Source: Cylicocyclus nassatus
Lineage: Eukaryota > Nematoda > Chromadorea > Rhabditida > Strongylidae
DNA: 64,000 nucleotides
Direction: 5' to 3'
Assembly: GCA_958299035.1 (NCBI GenBank)
Contig: CATQJL010000112.1
Location: 57,891,823 to 57,955,822 of the forward strand
Each line of letters starts with the position of its first letter. Positions within the stretch are counted from its first letter, which is position 1. This document shows, in pieces, positions 1 to 9,718 of this stretch. The notes beneath the pieces are model-generated. The model worked only from the letters and a program-made list of their open reading frames with translations, was not told the origin of the DNA and searched no databases. The position numbers and the translations under genes were made by a program.

Positions 1-121
1 ACAAGGATAGTAGACAGGTTCGAGGACAGATTAAGTATGCACTTGTTTTCATCAACCATCATTATCGTAATGCCATAGTCAAACCAGAATTTGGCTGCTT
101 GTTCTTTGGAAAAAATCTCTA
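1..121 (-). CDS. Candidate partial exon at the left edge, phase-1 acceptor
   Basis: Read on the minus strand, an acceptor (GAAACAG) at 122-123 is followed by an open phase-1 frame of about 40 codons running off the window. It begins EIFSKEQAAKFWFDYG and contains one Cys. Phase 1 is what the upstream linker exon (3331-3753) needs, so this could be the next exon of the modular gene. It lacks the four-Cys pattern, and a 40-codon open frame can occur by chance, so the call is weak. Confidence 0.28.
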
Positions 122-176
122 CTGTTTCGAAAATGCGCTTTGTACGCAAGCATGAATTCGAAGATTTATAGAATAA

Positions 177-685
177 CTAGCTGGTTTACCCGGCTCCGCC
201 CGCCCCTTTCAAAACCGTCTCATCAATATTCCTGTACAACCATTCCCTGTGCCCACGTCTACAAGCCATATTCCCGCTGATTTAGTAATCAGCATGCCCC
301 ATCACTTCACAGTGCCAGATACCAGCCCCGTAGGTCTAACTTCGCAACAATTTGATGAAGTCGGTAAAAGTAGTTTCAAAATTTTTTAATTTCAAAAACT
401 AATAATGTATTCGTAATCAGTGCTCGATTACCCCCTGTGCCAACTACCAGCCTCGTATCTCAAGCGTTGCAAAAAATCGATTAAAATCGATAAAATCGAA
501 ATCGATCGATAACGAAAAGTAGCCTATGACACCCGCCCCGCTCCGAAGTGTATGTGTGCCAAGTTTAGTCCGGATTGGTTCGGAAATAAAAACTACTATT
601 CGGAACATACGTACAGACAAAAAATTACTATTCGGAACATACGTACAGACACACACAAACAATCAGACTTTCAGCTATTTATAAG
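177..685 (-). mobile_element. Non-autonomous Helitron, complete
   Basis: On the minus strand the element starts with TCTTATAAATAGC at 685 and ends at 177 with an imperfect GC-rich hairpin (GGGCGGAGCCGGG) followed 8 bases later by CTAG. The flanking bases are A and T, the standard Helitron A|T target without duplication. Inside are ATCGAT-rich stretches and a CTGTACGTATGT-type microsatellite near the 5' end. No Rep/helicase frame is present, so it would need an autonomous partner. Confidence 0.75.
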
Positions 686-1119
686 ATTTTATGGGTTGTT
701 ATGATTTATAAGAATGCTCGGAATTTTACGTTTGCGGGATGCACATGTATACAAATTAGCAAAGGTTTGAAAATTGGTGGTGCTGAGCGACGTCGCTGAA
801 TTACAGCGATGTCACGACATCATACCAATTTGTCCGTAATGGAGGTATGCCCGTCCATGATTGGCCTGCGATCTGTCCCATGGGCATCTAACACAAACAA
901 GGCGCAATCGCACAGTGTAGCGCATCGACTCCAAGGATGTCCCAGAATAATAACCCGCAGCGACCGGAATTGCGTGAGCTATGCCTTAACCCTTGGAGGT
1001 GTAGCAACGTATAAGATGAAGCAGTTGTTTCAAGTGTATATCCCTGCTACCAAAGGAAATAGGGTTTTCGTTGAATGTATGCTTGCTAATATAACCTTCT
1101 CACAGCATCATCAAGACCT
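686..1119. other. Unassigned; contains a piece of dispersed repeat
   Basis: No credible exon. The stretch around 950-1010 (GCAGCGACCGGAATTGCGTG) resembles 19312-19355 and, more weakly, 1805-1845, so it seems to be part of a decayed dispersed repeat. Confidence 0.4.
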
Positions 1120-1540
1120 TTGAAGTATATAAAAAAGACAGACGCAACATGCACATACATACACACAAATAAACAGACATTAAGCTTTATATATAAGATA
1201 GCTAGCATACCCGGCTCTGCCCGCCCCTGTCACAACACTATGACAAAGGCCCGTCCCCTATCCCTGAACAGTACAACCTTTTCTGTGCCTTTTTCACACG
1301 CCATTTCCCTATCCCGTTTTATTTTCAACTCAGCGAGCCCATTTATTTCCCCACCTCCTCCCCCCCCCCCCGTGTACAGGTGGTAAGTGGGCAGGGTGAT
1401 TATGAGTACTCGCAGTAACGGGGCCAGATCCCAGCCCCCTTGCTCAAATTTTGCAAAAAAAACAACCATAAAATCGATATCAATTGATAGAGAAAAGTAG
1501 CGTACGACACCAGCCCCGCCCCGCCCCGTTTGATAACCTT
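1120..1540 (-). mobile_element. Helitron fragments, two pieces abutting
   Basis: A short 5' end (reverse complement TCTTATATATAAAGC at about 1199, with its CAYA microsatellite) abuts the 3' hairpin plus CTAG end of another copy at 1202. The second piece runs rightward to the ATCGAT and GAAAAGTAGC motifs around 1500, also present in the copies at 177-685 and 31165-32131. Neither piece is complete. The 1202 end is preceded by G rather than A, suggesting rearrangement. Confidence 0.5.
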
Positions 1541-1929
1541 TTCTTTTGCTCTGTGATTGCGCACGAAAGTAGAGCAAAGGCTTTCCCTTTAACACCTGAG
1601 TGCGGAAGTTTGAAAACTGGTTCAAAAAGGATTTTTGATTTTTCAAAGACATGGTTGAGAGGCAGCATACCAAAAATTGGTGTGATTTCGGCTTTTTTAA
1701 GTAGCTTTAAAGTTAGAAAATGTTTTTTGAATCAGATTGAAAACCATTCGAACTAATGATGCGATGGACTCGTAACATTTGTACGCGGGAGAATAGCGAG
1801 GCGATGAAATTGCGTGATGTATCCCCGGCCCTTAGAAGCAGTGCTCAAGCAAATCTGGGCACATCGGTTTCCCGCGCGGAAACCGATGGCGGGGGCCTAA
1901 CTGAGAAATTGCCTGAGCAACTACACAGA
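1541..1929. other. Unassigned non-coding stretch
   Basis: No gene seen. A short segment near 1805-1845 resembles the dispersed repeat at 950-1010 and 19312-19355. Confidence 0.3.
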
Positions 1930-2036
1930 TGATTTACACACGGCTGAGAAATCCGTCCCCGAACTCTTCGTGTCTGCGCCGTGACCGTAAAACAAAAATG
2001 GTTTCGCTCACATTAACTGCGCTGGGACCATTCTAA

Positions 2037-2497
2037 CAAGGAAACGATACTTGGTGTCCGTGGCCTTTTGAGACGAGGTATATCAAAGCACTCGTCTTAG
2101 AGCGCTAATTCCGAATCTGACTTCCGTTTTTGCTAATCGTTTCTCGGAAAAAAGTTATGAAGATTTTCGCGCCAAAGAAGATGTGGTCAGAATGCCTAAA
2201 CCGCCGCTAAGATGTGGTGTAGTGGCTAATGCGATAGCATCGCAAATTAAATGCAGGTTTAGGTTTTAGTCTTTTTGTGTTTTTCAGTTTTGAATTGCCT
2301 CAATCAATTTTTTTTGAAAGTTATGCATCCTCGACGTATTTCTCTTAGGCAACCATTGAAGCAAAAATCCTTTATAACTTCTTTTAGAGAAATGATTAGC
2401 AAAAAAGGGAATCAGATTTGGAATCAGCGTTTCAAGACGAATGTGAGGGTATACGTTTCATCTCAAAAGGCCACGGACACCAAGTATCGTTTTCTTG
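2037..2497. mobile_element. Foldback element, CAAG ends, TAA target duplication
   Basis: The ends are inverted: CAAGGAAACGATACTTGG on the left pairs with the right end at 2480-2497, with arms of about 125 bp. TAA flanks both sides (2034-2036 and 2498-2500), and block B has no element at the matching place near 21140. The internal sequence (TTGAAACGCTGATTCC) is shared with the element at 43248-43903, which has the same CAAG ends. A 3-bp TWA target duplication is typical of PIF/Harbinger elements. The 87-codon frame inside is not conserved and is ignored. Confidence 0.65.
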
Positions 2498-2616
2498 TAA
2501 GTCCCACGTGGAAGAGGGGACGGATTTCTCAACCGTGAGTGAATCACTAATTCAGGACCCCCTCTTCATTTTCCAGGTGAAAAATTCATAGGCCGATTTG
2601 CCTGAGTACTGCCTTA

Positions 2617-2963
2617 AAGGCAGCGTCCAGAAAGTCTGGACACATAAGGATCTCACGTGGATAGTAATTATGGGACCCTAACTAAGCCACTGCTCAACGG
2701 GCAGCTCAGGTAGTGCTCTAGCGGCTGAGATATTACCTTAACTGGATCCCAGGATTGTACTCCGTTTGAATTCATGGCCAACACGTGGGTTCGCGCAAAA
2801 CTGCCATGAATCCATGCGAATACTGAAGTCCAGTTTGGAGGCATATATACCAGCCATTCTTGAGTCACCTGCGCTGCCGTTTTATGCAGTGCCTTAGTTA
2901 GGACCCCAAAACTGCTTTCCACGTAAAGTCCTCAAAGGTCCAGATCTGCCTGGACGCTGCCTT
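2617..2963. mobile_element. TIR element with AAGGCAGCGTCCAG ends
   Basis: AAGGCAGCGTCCAG at 2617-2630 is repeated inverted at 2950-2963, with a second inner inverted pair (GGGACCCTAACTAAG / CTTAGTTAGGACCCC). Block B reads straight through near 21280, so this is an insertion specific to block A. The same GCCTTTAAAGGCAGCG motif recurs near 13555, 14035, 14440, 14900, 20930 and 51935, so the end sequence belongs to a larger family. The target duplication could not be fixed. Confidence 0.55.
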
Positions 2964-3330
2964 GCTTGCGCCATACTTGCTCTACTTGGTCGGCTTGATC
3001 CATTTCGTTCACTTCGCTATCAAACAAAACGGTAAATAGCCCAATAGCGACGCAGATGTCCACTCGATTCACTTCATTCTTTTTGCTTTTGTCCAGTTCA
3101 CTGATTTGACCAGCGAAGAAATGAAGTGGATCAAGCGATCAAGTATGGCGTGTCTAATTGTAAGTTTAAAACCTAGGTATTGCTCATAAGTTAGTGTTGC
3201 TTCAGATCATTCTTTTACCTTGATTCACTGTTTTTTCACTAATATTATTGCTTTAACTTTGAGTTTTGTAGTGAGAGCACTTCAAGTGAGATAATTGATT
3301 GACCAAATAACTAAGAATAGGTTAACTTAC

Positions 3331-3753
3331 ATGGCGATGGTGGCATTGGTTTTCTCGTACTAACTTCGCTGCTAGCCGTAGTTTTACTGCTGAGAATAGC
3401 AGTTTCTGTAGTGGTGATGATGGTTGTTGTAGGAGTTGGAGTCGTAGTTTCGGTGGTGGTGGTTGTTGTGATGGCTGGAGTCGTAGTTTCAGTTGCAGTG
3501 GTTGTCGTGGAAGTTGGAGTCGTAGTTTCGGTGGTAGTGGTTCTTGTTGTGGTGGTGGTGGTAGTAGTTGTTGCGGTGGGAGTGGTCGTTGTGGTAGATG
3601 GAGTCGTAGTTTCGGTTGTAGTGGTCGTTGTGGTGGTTGGAGTCGTAGTTTCAGTGGTAGTGGTTGTTGTGGTGGTTGGAGTCGTAGTTTCGGTGGTAGT
3701 GGTTGTTGTGGTGGTTGAAGTCGTGGTTTGAACTGTACCACGTATTTGTATCC
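3331..3753 (-). CDS. Exon 23: Thr-rich mucin-like linker, 141 codons
   Basis: The acceptor is CTACAG at 3754-3759 and the donor is GTAAGT just below 3331; both borders are phase 1. After IQIRGTVQ the exon encodes seven to eight degenerate repeats of a 13-residue unit close to TETTTPTTTTTTT, then a tail ending SEVSTRKPMPPSP. The composition is that of a mucin stalk with dense potential O-glycosylation. The paralogous exon 21949-22170 has only 74 codons, so unit number differs between copies. The poly-Val frame on the plus strand is its antisense shadow. The downstream partner exon is not identified; 1-121 is a weak candidate. Confidence 0.8.
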
Positions 3754-3810
3754 CTGTAGCGTTGTATATGTCAGTTTCAATAGTATTGTTGGAGGAGAAA
3801 TAAGCTATAC

Positions 3811-3899
3811 CTGGGCATTCCTCCCGACACTTGCTTTTGCTTGTGAAAAAAGAAACCCCTGCCGAATTTCTATAACCGTAGTACTTGCATGTGAAGATT
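3811..3899 (-). CDS. Exon 22: second half of four-Cys domain 12
   Basis: The acceptor is GCTTTAG (phase 2) and the donor GTATAG (phase 1). The 89-bp exon encodes IFTCKYYGYRN... ending SKCREECP, supplying Cys 2-4 with C-x19-C-x3-C. This half looks like the end of a Kunitz domain (aromatic-Y-G, N, F, then C-x3-C) but has no Cys in the position of Kunitz C4. A 57-bp intron separates it from the Thr-rich exon 23. The copy at 22227-22315 encodes the same peptide. Confidence 0.8.
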
Positions 3900-4016
3900 C
3901 TAAAGCAAATTGTTTGGGATTCAATGCAGAAGTATCCATATGTTTGGTGCGAATCGATTAATGATGTGCAGTTCGTGATTGACATCCGAACTTATTCAAA
4001 ACTAATGTACACTCAC

Positions 4017-4065
4017 TGTGTCCCTGCCGAAAACTCTCCGGGTTGTTTGGCGCAAAATTCTTTTT
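4017..4065 (-). CDS. Exon 21: first half of four-Cys domain 12
   Basis: The acceptor is TTTCAATTTCAG (phase 1) and the donor GTGAGT (phase 2). The 49-bp exon encodes KEFCAKQPGEFSAGT and supplies Cys 1. Splicing over a 117-bp intron to 3811-3899 gives a complete 46-codon domain. The donor and acceptor are conserved at the three related copies (8442, 22433 and 27568), which supports the model over the unspliced reading frame. Confidence 0.78.
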
Positions 4066-5478
4066 CTGAAATTGAAGCCACTTTAGAAATAAATTAGAAA
4101 AGAATAAATTGGATTTTTGTGTATAATTTATTTCACCAACAAAGACAATTTGTTGCTGAATATAAAATCTTTCAAAGTTCTTCATCGCCTTCAAGCGTGA
4201 CTTTGCGCCGAACTGCATTATGCATGTGTAGGAACTTCAGGCAGCAGCTGTTGCTTCCCGCTCTTTGAATCTAAGTTCTCAAACTGCACTCGAGGTATCC
4301 AAAATTTTTTCAAGTTTGACTTTTTTCCAATTCTAAACAGATTGCAGGCATCATTTGATAGAGCAAAATAAGCTCTAAAAGATGGTGTTGTAAATGTTCG
4401 CACCAGCGTCCATTCACCTCAATTTTGCAGCAAAGAACTCACAAGTTATGAATTCCGAAAATTGAAATCTATATTTTTGCCCAAAATATTCAACGGTCTT
4501 CTTGCTCCCTCAATCATTCGCTATAGTAGCTGCATTGCGCATCTTACAAGGAGTGCATTTTTGGCCGGAATGGTTCTAGTGGTCTTTTCAGACGAAGTTG
4601 CAATCTACTGTGCTCCTCTTGACGACAAGTGTTTTTGGAAGGCGTAAGTGAACCAAAATTATTCGAAACCGCGCAAATGGTTCGAGTTTCAAGGTATTTT
4701 AAGACTTTTTCTCTATATACTCACACTTACTATGTACTCTAGAGCTAGAGGGCGGGGAGGGGGGGGGGAGAGGGAAAAGACTAAATTCATGTAGATCGTA
4801 CAACCATTTCTCGTCAAGAAAACACTTATAACTCGTCGTCCAGAGGTGCCCTGCAGATACTAAAAAGAGTTCCGGAGTCAGTGTTTGATTCACACCAAAA
4901 CGGTATGTTTGATTCACACCAAAACGGTACACAGCTCTTCCGGAAAGACCATTTCGACAAAAAACACATTCTCTGCGTCATTAAACAGCCATTTTGAACC
5001 CTGCTCACGTAGCACCAAATGTCCCGTAACCCTACAGTAATAAAGAGTGATTGATGATCCGGTTAATACTTAAATCTAACAATAAGTTAAAACAAAATGA
5101 TACTCTAAGCTTGGCGAAAGACATGAAAGCAAGAGAATTATTAACGATCAAACAGCATTCACACCTTTTTAGGACAACGGAACCTGTATAACAGTGATGC
5201 AAAGAAGTTTGCACAATTTCCAAGTTTTTTCTCGTCTTTTATTCAACCGAAAATTGTTATTGGTTGCCTCAAAGGCACTGTCCAAGTTGGTGATCATTTC
5301 TTGCCTTTCTCGAGCATTTTCATGGTTGAGCATGGTTCTGATCTCTGATATGGAGTTCGGAAAACATCAAATTGAAAAGCACCGTTTTGTAGCCCCTTTT
5401 TCGAAAACGGATACAAGTGCTCCAAAGTTTGCACCGTTGTGGGCAAAGTAAAATCCCGCCGAACAAAACAGTGACAAA
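4066..5478. other. Intron 20 sequence (right-hand part of the gene's 4.07-6.9 kb intron)
   Basis: Non-coding and matched by block B (22482-24625). It contains a G-run near 4750-4770, which is prone to assembly error, and a short tandem duplication at about 4887-4926 (TTTGATTCACACCAAAACGG twice) present once in block B. The CTAA at 4781-4784 is the empty site for the foldback inserted in block B at 23259-23965. Confidence 0.6.
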
Positions 5479-6176
5479 GGCTGCATTAACATCCCTGCCG
5501 AGGAGGGGATTGCAGCTCAAAAAAAGCTTTATATTTGAAATTCCAATCTGGATTTTAAGCGTCCTACCTATGCGCAAATATCTCCACCATCTTTTACATG
5601 GGCATATTGAACAAGAGCAAAAAGTAGTACATAGCATTTTCCAGCTTTTTGTGTGATCCCCTGGCATCCCCGACGGCCGACCTTTTCTTCAAGCCATTCT
5701 TTTTTCTTCAAAGTTAACGAAAACCTTTCAAAGTTGTACTGATTATCTACCAACAGTGCTAAACATAATGTTGGTGAGAAAATGAGAACAAATTAATTTT
5801 GAGCACATCAATTTTTCTATAAACCCTAACTTTCGTCCTGTGGTTCATCGCAAATTCCAATGCATCATGTTCTTGACAGCAACAGCTTAGCACTGTTGGT
5901 TAGGTAATCAGAACAACTTTGGGCGTTTTCATTGCATTCGAAGAAAGAAAAACGACTTTAAGGGAACGGTCGGCCGCCGGGATCATCAGAGGATCATACA
6001 ATGCTGGAAATTGCGACTTGTACAGGTTCTTGCTCTTATTCAATATGTTCATAGTGAAAATGAGGGGAATGCTTACGGATAGGTAGACAGCGTGAAATTC
6101 AGATATCTGGAGCTTTATTGAAGCTTTCTTCCAAGCGGCTATCCCCTCCCCGGTGGAGATGTCAATGCATGCGGCC
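5479..6176. mobile_element. Foldback element, GGCYGC ends, 4-bp target duplication CAAA
   Basis: The two arms, about 300 bp each, are inverted copies around a short centre near 5800-5830. Ends are GGCTGCATTAACATCC and, inverted, GCATGCGGCC. CAAA occurs on both sides (5475-5478, 6177-6180). It is present in both duplication blocks (24626-25325), so insertion predates the block duplication. It has no transposase and is related to 23259-23965. Confidence 0.7.
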
Positions 6177-6915
6177 CAAAGTGGCAGAATTGCTTTCCTA
6201 CTTGTTTACCGCATGACAAGGAGAAATAGCTGAATGGAGGCACAGGGGTTAGTTCATCGATAGAGACTTGGCCGGGGAACGTTGAACCTGGGAATACCTC
6301 TTAGGACAGCGTCCAGGCAAAAGTGGGGGAGGGAGGGGGGGGGGGGTGATAGTAGCTTTTCACGTAGTACGGTAGTATGCTAAGCAACTAAGCATAAGAT
6401 ATCACCCGAAGCAATCTCATGATTTGACATATGAAGCGGAAAAATCACTTTGAAAGTGATCCTCCGCCTGCCTTGTTCCTCCGCCTGCCCACTTTCACCT
6501 TTAATCTGCAGAGTATATCCGTCTGCGATACATATATTCAAATAGCCCGCAAAAAACTAGAGTCAAAATACTGGTTGTTCGTCAAGATAAGGTTTTTTTA
6601 AGCGGGGATTCTAGAATTTCAGGTAATTTGAGATCTAGATATGATATCAAGACCAAATAACTCGAGAGCAACAAAAAGGTACGAATTGAAAATTTTCCCG
6701 TACTGACTGCAAAAACATAGAACATGCATTCTTCACTCTCCAAAACTTTCCTTGGTATTTGGATGGCCGAAAAATAAGCAACTGAGAGTGACAAAAGATA
6801 GTGACTTTGAGGCAAATGTGTTTTTCTTTACCGCTGTGTTGATTTGAGTTTGACTTGCTAACTCTACCTTGACAATCCGTATTTTTTACGCCAAAATGTT
6901 AGAATCTTGACGTAC
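6177..6915. other. Intron sequence, no gene
   Basis: Non-coding intron DNA almost identical to 25326-26063 of block B. It contains a G-run near 6330-6347 and CCTCCGCCTGCC repeated at 6461-6491. The open frames here carry no recognisable domain. Confidence 0.5.
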
Positions 6916-7041
6916 CACTGCATTCGTCTTCACATTTGCTTCGATTCCGGACATCGTAACTGATGCTCCTGTTGCTTTCCCGCACGCAGACAAACCTGTC
7001 TTCATTGTTAACAAGATCGAGTCGGCAGAGTTCTGGACGAC
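6916..7041 (-). CDS. Exon 20: four-Cys domain 11 (unsplit type)
   Basis: A 126-bp exon in phase 1-1. The acceptor is TTTCACTTAAG and the donor GTACGT. It encodes RPELCRLDLVNNEDRFVC..., giving C-x12-C-x17-C-x3-C and ending KCEDECS. All four cysteines lie in one exon, unlike the KEFC type. It is identical by eye to 26064-26189, and exon 41927-42049 is a more diverged relative with the same RPxLC start and acceptor. Confidence 0.8.
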
Positions 7042-7907
7042 CTTAAGTGAAACGATGAAGGGAACATGTTGTTTTCTAAACAAGACGTTTCATGTGAGCG
7101 ATTGCACAGTTGTTTCTAGCAGCTTTCAGTAAAGTAGGCCCTGCCCCAAGAAGTCTTGCTCAAAGAACATTCTGTTTTTCTTGATCTTTCTGAAAAAACC
7201 GATTCTTTCAGCCTTACGTTGACGTGCAAAGCGATTTCCCACAAATGGCACAAAATAGGCATGAAAAACCTTTTTTCTGTGAAAAAATGAGCAATCAGCG
7301 AACAAGGTTTCTCTACGCCTTCTGAAAAGTTTTGATTTGGAAAGGTGAGAACTTGGATTGAGTAAGATTTACATCATGATAAGTACATTTCTATGAGCAT
7401 ATCACCCTTTCTCAAAGACGTACGCATTTTGCTGCAAATCAAGCGAAGAGGGAGAAAGTGATGGGAGATGCAAATGGAACCTATGAAACAGCCTTAAGCT
7501 CTTTAAGATTAAGTAAATAGCTATATGCTGTTACATCTTCATACAACGCTACTGATGCACACATGTTATGATATCGGCCATCTTGTGATTTTGAGCTTCC
7601 GTTGCTAATGAGGTTCCTTAATTGATTTTAATAGTATCTTTCTCCAAAAAAGGAATAATTTTGACATTTTTGCAAGCTCTAGGAAACGAATTTGCATACA
7701 ATTATCGTAAGCATACGAAAATAATGAGTTGTGAAATGTGATTGAATACTACTTTCATTAAGCTTTTTTAAGATGAGAAATTAAAAACAGAGGATATGGG
7801 AGGGTAGTTTGGTCAATCAGATTATTAGGCAAAGGTTGGCAATTCAATAATTTCACTCTGAAAAAAAGATGAAGTAAAAATGTTGGAAAGAGTAAGATAT
7901 TCTCTAC
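7042..7907. other. Intron sequence, no gene
   Basis: AT-rich intron between exons 19 and 20, closely matched by 26190-27052. No element ends or exon-like frames are seen. Confidence 0.5.
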
Positions 7908-8183
7908 CTCTGCAATGACGCTCGCACGTAGGCACCCTTGGGAAGTGCTTGCCATCGCGCTTGCAGGCATATCTCGTCGAGTTGTCCTTCTTCGCATTCA
8001 TCTTTTTGCAAAGTACCAGTACTTCCTCATCAATGACATTTGCTTCGGTGGTGGTACTTGTCGCTTCACTGCTGGAACTTGCTTCGCTAGCAGCGCTTGC
8101 ATCAGAAGATGATGCTGCCGTAGTGGAAGTTGGCGGTGTGACTTTCGGCGTCGTTGGTAAAGGCCTTCCAAGTTCTTTTAATT
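7908..8183 (-). CDS. Exon 19: Ser/Thr-rich linker plus four-Cys domain 10
   Basis: A 276-bp exon in phase 1-1. The acceptor is CTACAG (followed by AATTAAAAG) and the donor GTAGAG. It encodes about 50 residues rich in Ser, Thr and Ala (for example SSSDASAASEASSSSEATST), then a domain with C-x14-C-x12-C-x3-C containing RYACKRDGK and ending CERHCR. It is the only exon type that fuses linker and domain. The paralogue at 27053-27328 has exactly the same length. Confidence 0.78.
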
Positions 8184-8238
8184 CTGTAGTGTTGTATCTG
8201 TCAGTTCAGTAGTATAGGAGGAAGAGATATAAGTATAC

Positions 8239-8327
8239 TTGGACAATCCTCTTCACATTTGTTTTTGTCCGTGAAAAAAGAAGTTCCTAAGGAATTTCCA
8301 GTACCGTTGTATTCGCATATGAAGATT
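8239..8327 (-). CDS. Exon 18: second half of four-Cys domain 9
   Basis: An 89-bp exon, phase 2 to phase 1, with acceptor TTTGCTTTAG and donor GTATAC. It encodes IFICEYNGTGN... ending NKCEEDCP (C-x19-C-x3-C). It is homologous to 3811-3899, 22227-22315 and 27385-27473. A 55-bp intron leads to exon 19. Read unspliced, the frame stops soon after; splicing to CTACAG restores it. Confidence 0.76.
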
Positions 8328-8441
8328 CTAAAGCAAACTGTTTGAAATTTAAGGCAGTGATATGCTTGATTCCAGTGCGAATTTCGATTGATGAAATGTA
8401 ATGCGTAATTCCGAACTCGTTCAAGATTAGTGCATACTCAC

Positions 8442-8484
8442 GGTATTGAAGAGTTTCCCGGTGATACTGTGCAGAATTCCTTCT
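8442..8484 (-). CDS. Exon 17: first half of four-Cys domain 9
   Basis: A 43-bp exon, phase 1 to phase 2, with acceptor TTTCAATTTCAG and donor GTGAGT. It encodes KEFCTVSPGNSSI and supplies Cys 1. Joined to 8239-8327 it yields a 44-codon domain. The donor region (GTGAGTATGCACTAATC) is conserved with 27568-27610. Confidence 0.74.
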
Positions 8485-8699
8485 CTGAAATTGAAAAGAT
8501 CACAAAAATGTTGATTTTCCGGACATAATTCATTTCAGGACTGAAGGTTGGTTTTTGGTGCAAGATAAATCTTATAGAACATTCTTGGCTCTTATGAAAA
8601 TATGCGAAAGCGTTATAACTGCAAATAAAATTTCAAACCCATGTCTTCTGATTTTGCATAATTCTTCCATACACAATTATGTGTGATATTGTAAATGTA

Positions 8700-9718
8700 T
8701 TAGGTTGTCCCGAATGTTTTTTCCGTTTTTTCAACCTATCATAAAAACGCGTGGAACGAAGATAGGGAAACGCTCTAAGCACCTCCCGACGCGACTTCTC
8801 CTCGTCTTTCCAACTGTTAAGACCGCATGCAGATTACTCTTTTGCTGACTGAGATAAACGCCGAAAGTTCGAACTCGTGGTTTCTACTATGTCCAAGTTT
8901 AACAATTTTTCACAATCTTCATTTTCAACTTTTGGAAGACCTTTGATAGCCCTCAGATAGAGTAAGCAAAGGGCAATGCAATGCAATTATTTGGCATATC
9001 TAGCTGGCTTTTCAATATTTTTAAAGATAATTTTTTCAAAAATCTTCACTTTCGCGAAGTTCTAAAATACAGAAACGCCTCGATCACTAACAAATCATCG
9101 GATTTTGAAGCTTTCAAAAACTGATTACGATTATTCACTATTTTTACGAACAAATGAGCGTTTACCGCTTCGAAATATAAGATTTTGCATTTTACGTGTA
9201 CACGCTGGGGTGAGGTCAAATTCAAGAATTATGAAAATTTTATTGCCAAAGACCCCGCAAATTGGAGAGAAAATACACTCACTGGAAAAAGGAGGAAAAG
9301 CTGCATCGAATAACACCTTAGTTGTGCGCGTTTCATGATTTCTGGCTTTTGGCATCACCAAAAGTGGAATTTGATAGCATCAGAAAAATAATTCTAAAAA
9401 ATTTTCAAGGCTGGTTATAGATGCCGCAAATTTGCATTATATTGCCCTTTGTTTGCCCTATCTAACTGTTCCCAAAGCTTTTCCGAAAATCAAAAATAAA
9501 GATTGTGAAAAATTGCCAAACTTGGAAATAGTAAAAACCATGGGTTCGAAATTTCGGCGTTTATCTCAGTGAACAAAAGATTAATCGGCATGAAAGCATG
9601 ACACTTAGAAAGAGAAGGAAAAGATGCGTCGGGAAGTGCTTATACCGTTTCCTTATCTTCGTTCCACGCGTTTTTATGATAGGTTGAAAAAACGGACAAA
9701 ACTTTCGGGACAACCTGG
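8700..9718. mobile_element. Mariner-type foldback MITE, TTAGGTTGTCCC ends, TA target
   Basis: Long inverted arms of about 300 bp (8702-9000 and 9420-9716), ends TTAGGTTGTCCC and, inverted, CCAGGTTGTCCC. Block B lacks it: near 27836 it reads through TATATTAGG, so TA duplication and exact ends can be inferred. AGGTTGTCC ends plus TA fit Tc1/mariner. The frames in the loop (9105-9361) are not transposase-like. A decayed relative lies near 46300-46500. Confidence 0.65.

Noticed and set aside
3400..3730. Possible CRISPR-like or direct-repeat array
   Set aside because: It is a coding minisatellite without unique spacers.
3411..3731. 106-codon poly-Val frame on the plus strand
   Set aside because: Antisense shadow of the Thr-rich exon 23; GTNGTN is the complement of ACNACN codons.
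3900..3985. Longer unspliced frame starting MSITNCTS upstream of IFTC, with extra cysteines
   Set aside because: This part is intron: the 27.5-kb paralogue has donor GTGAGTATG and acceptor CTTTAG in the same places with the intervening sequence not conserved as protein.
9530..9560. GGTTCGAAATT as a tRNA/SINE B box
   Set aside because: Lies in a foldback arm with no A box or cloverleaf around it.
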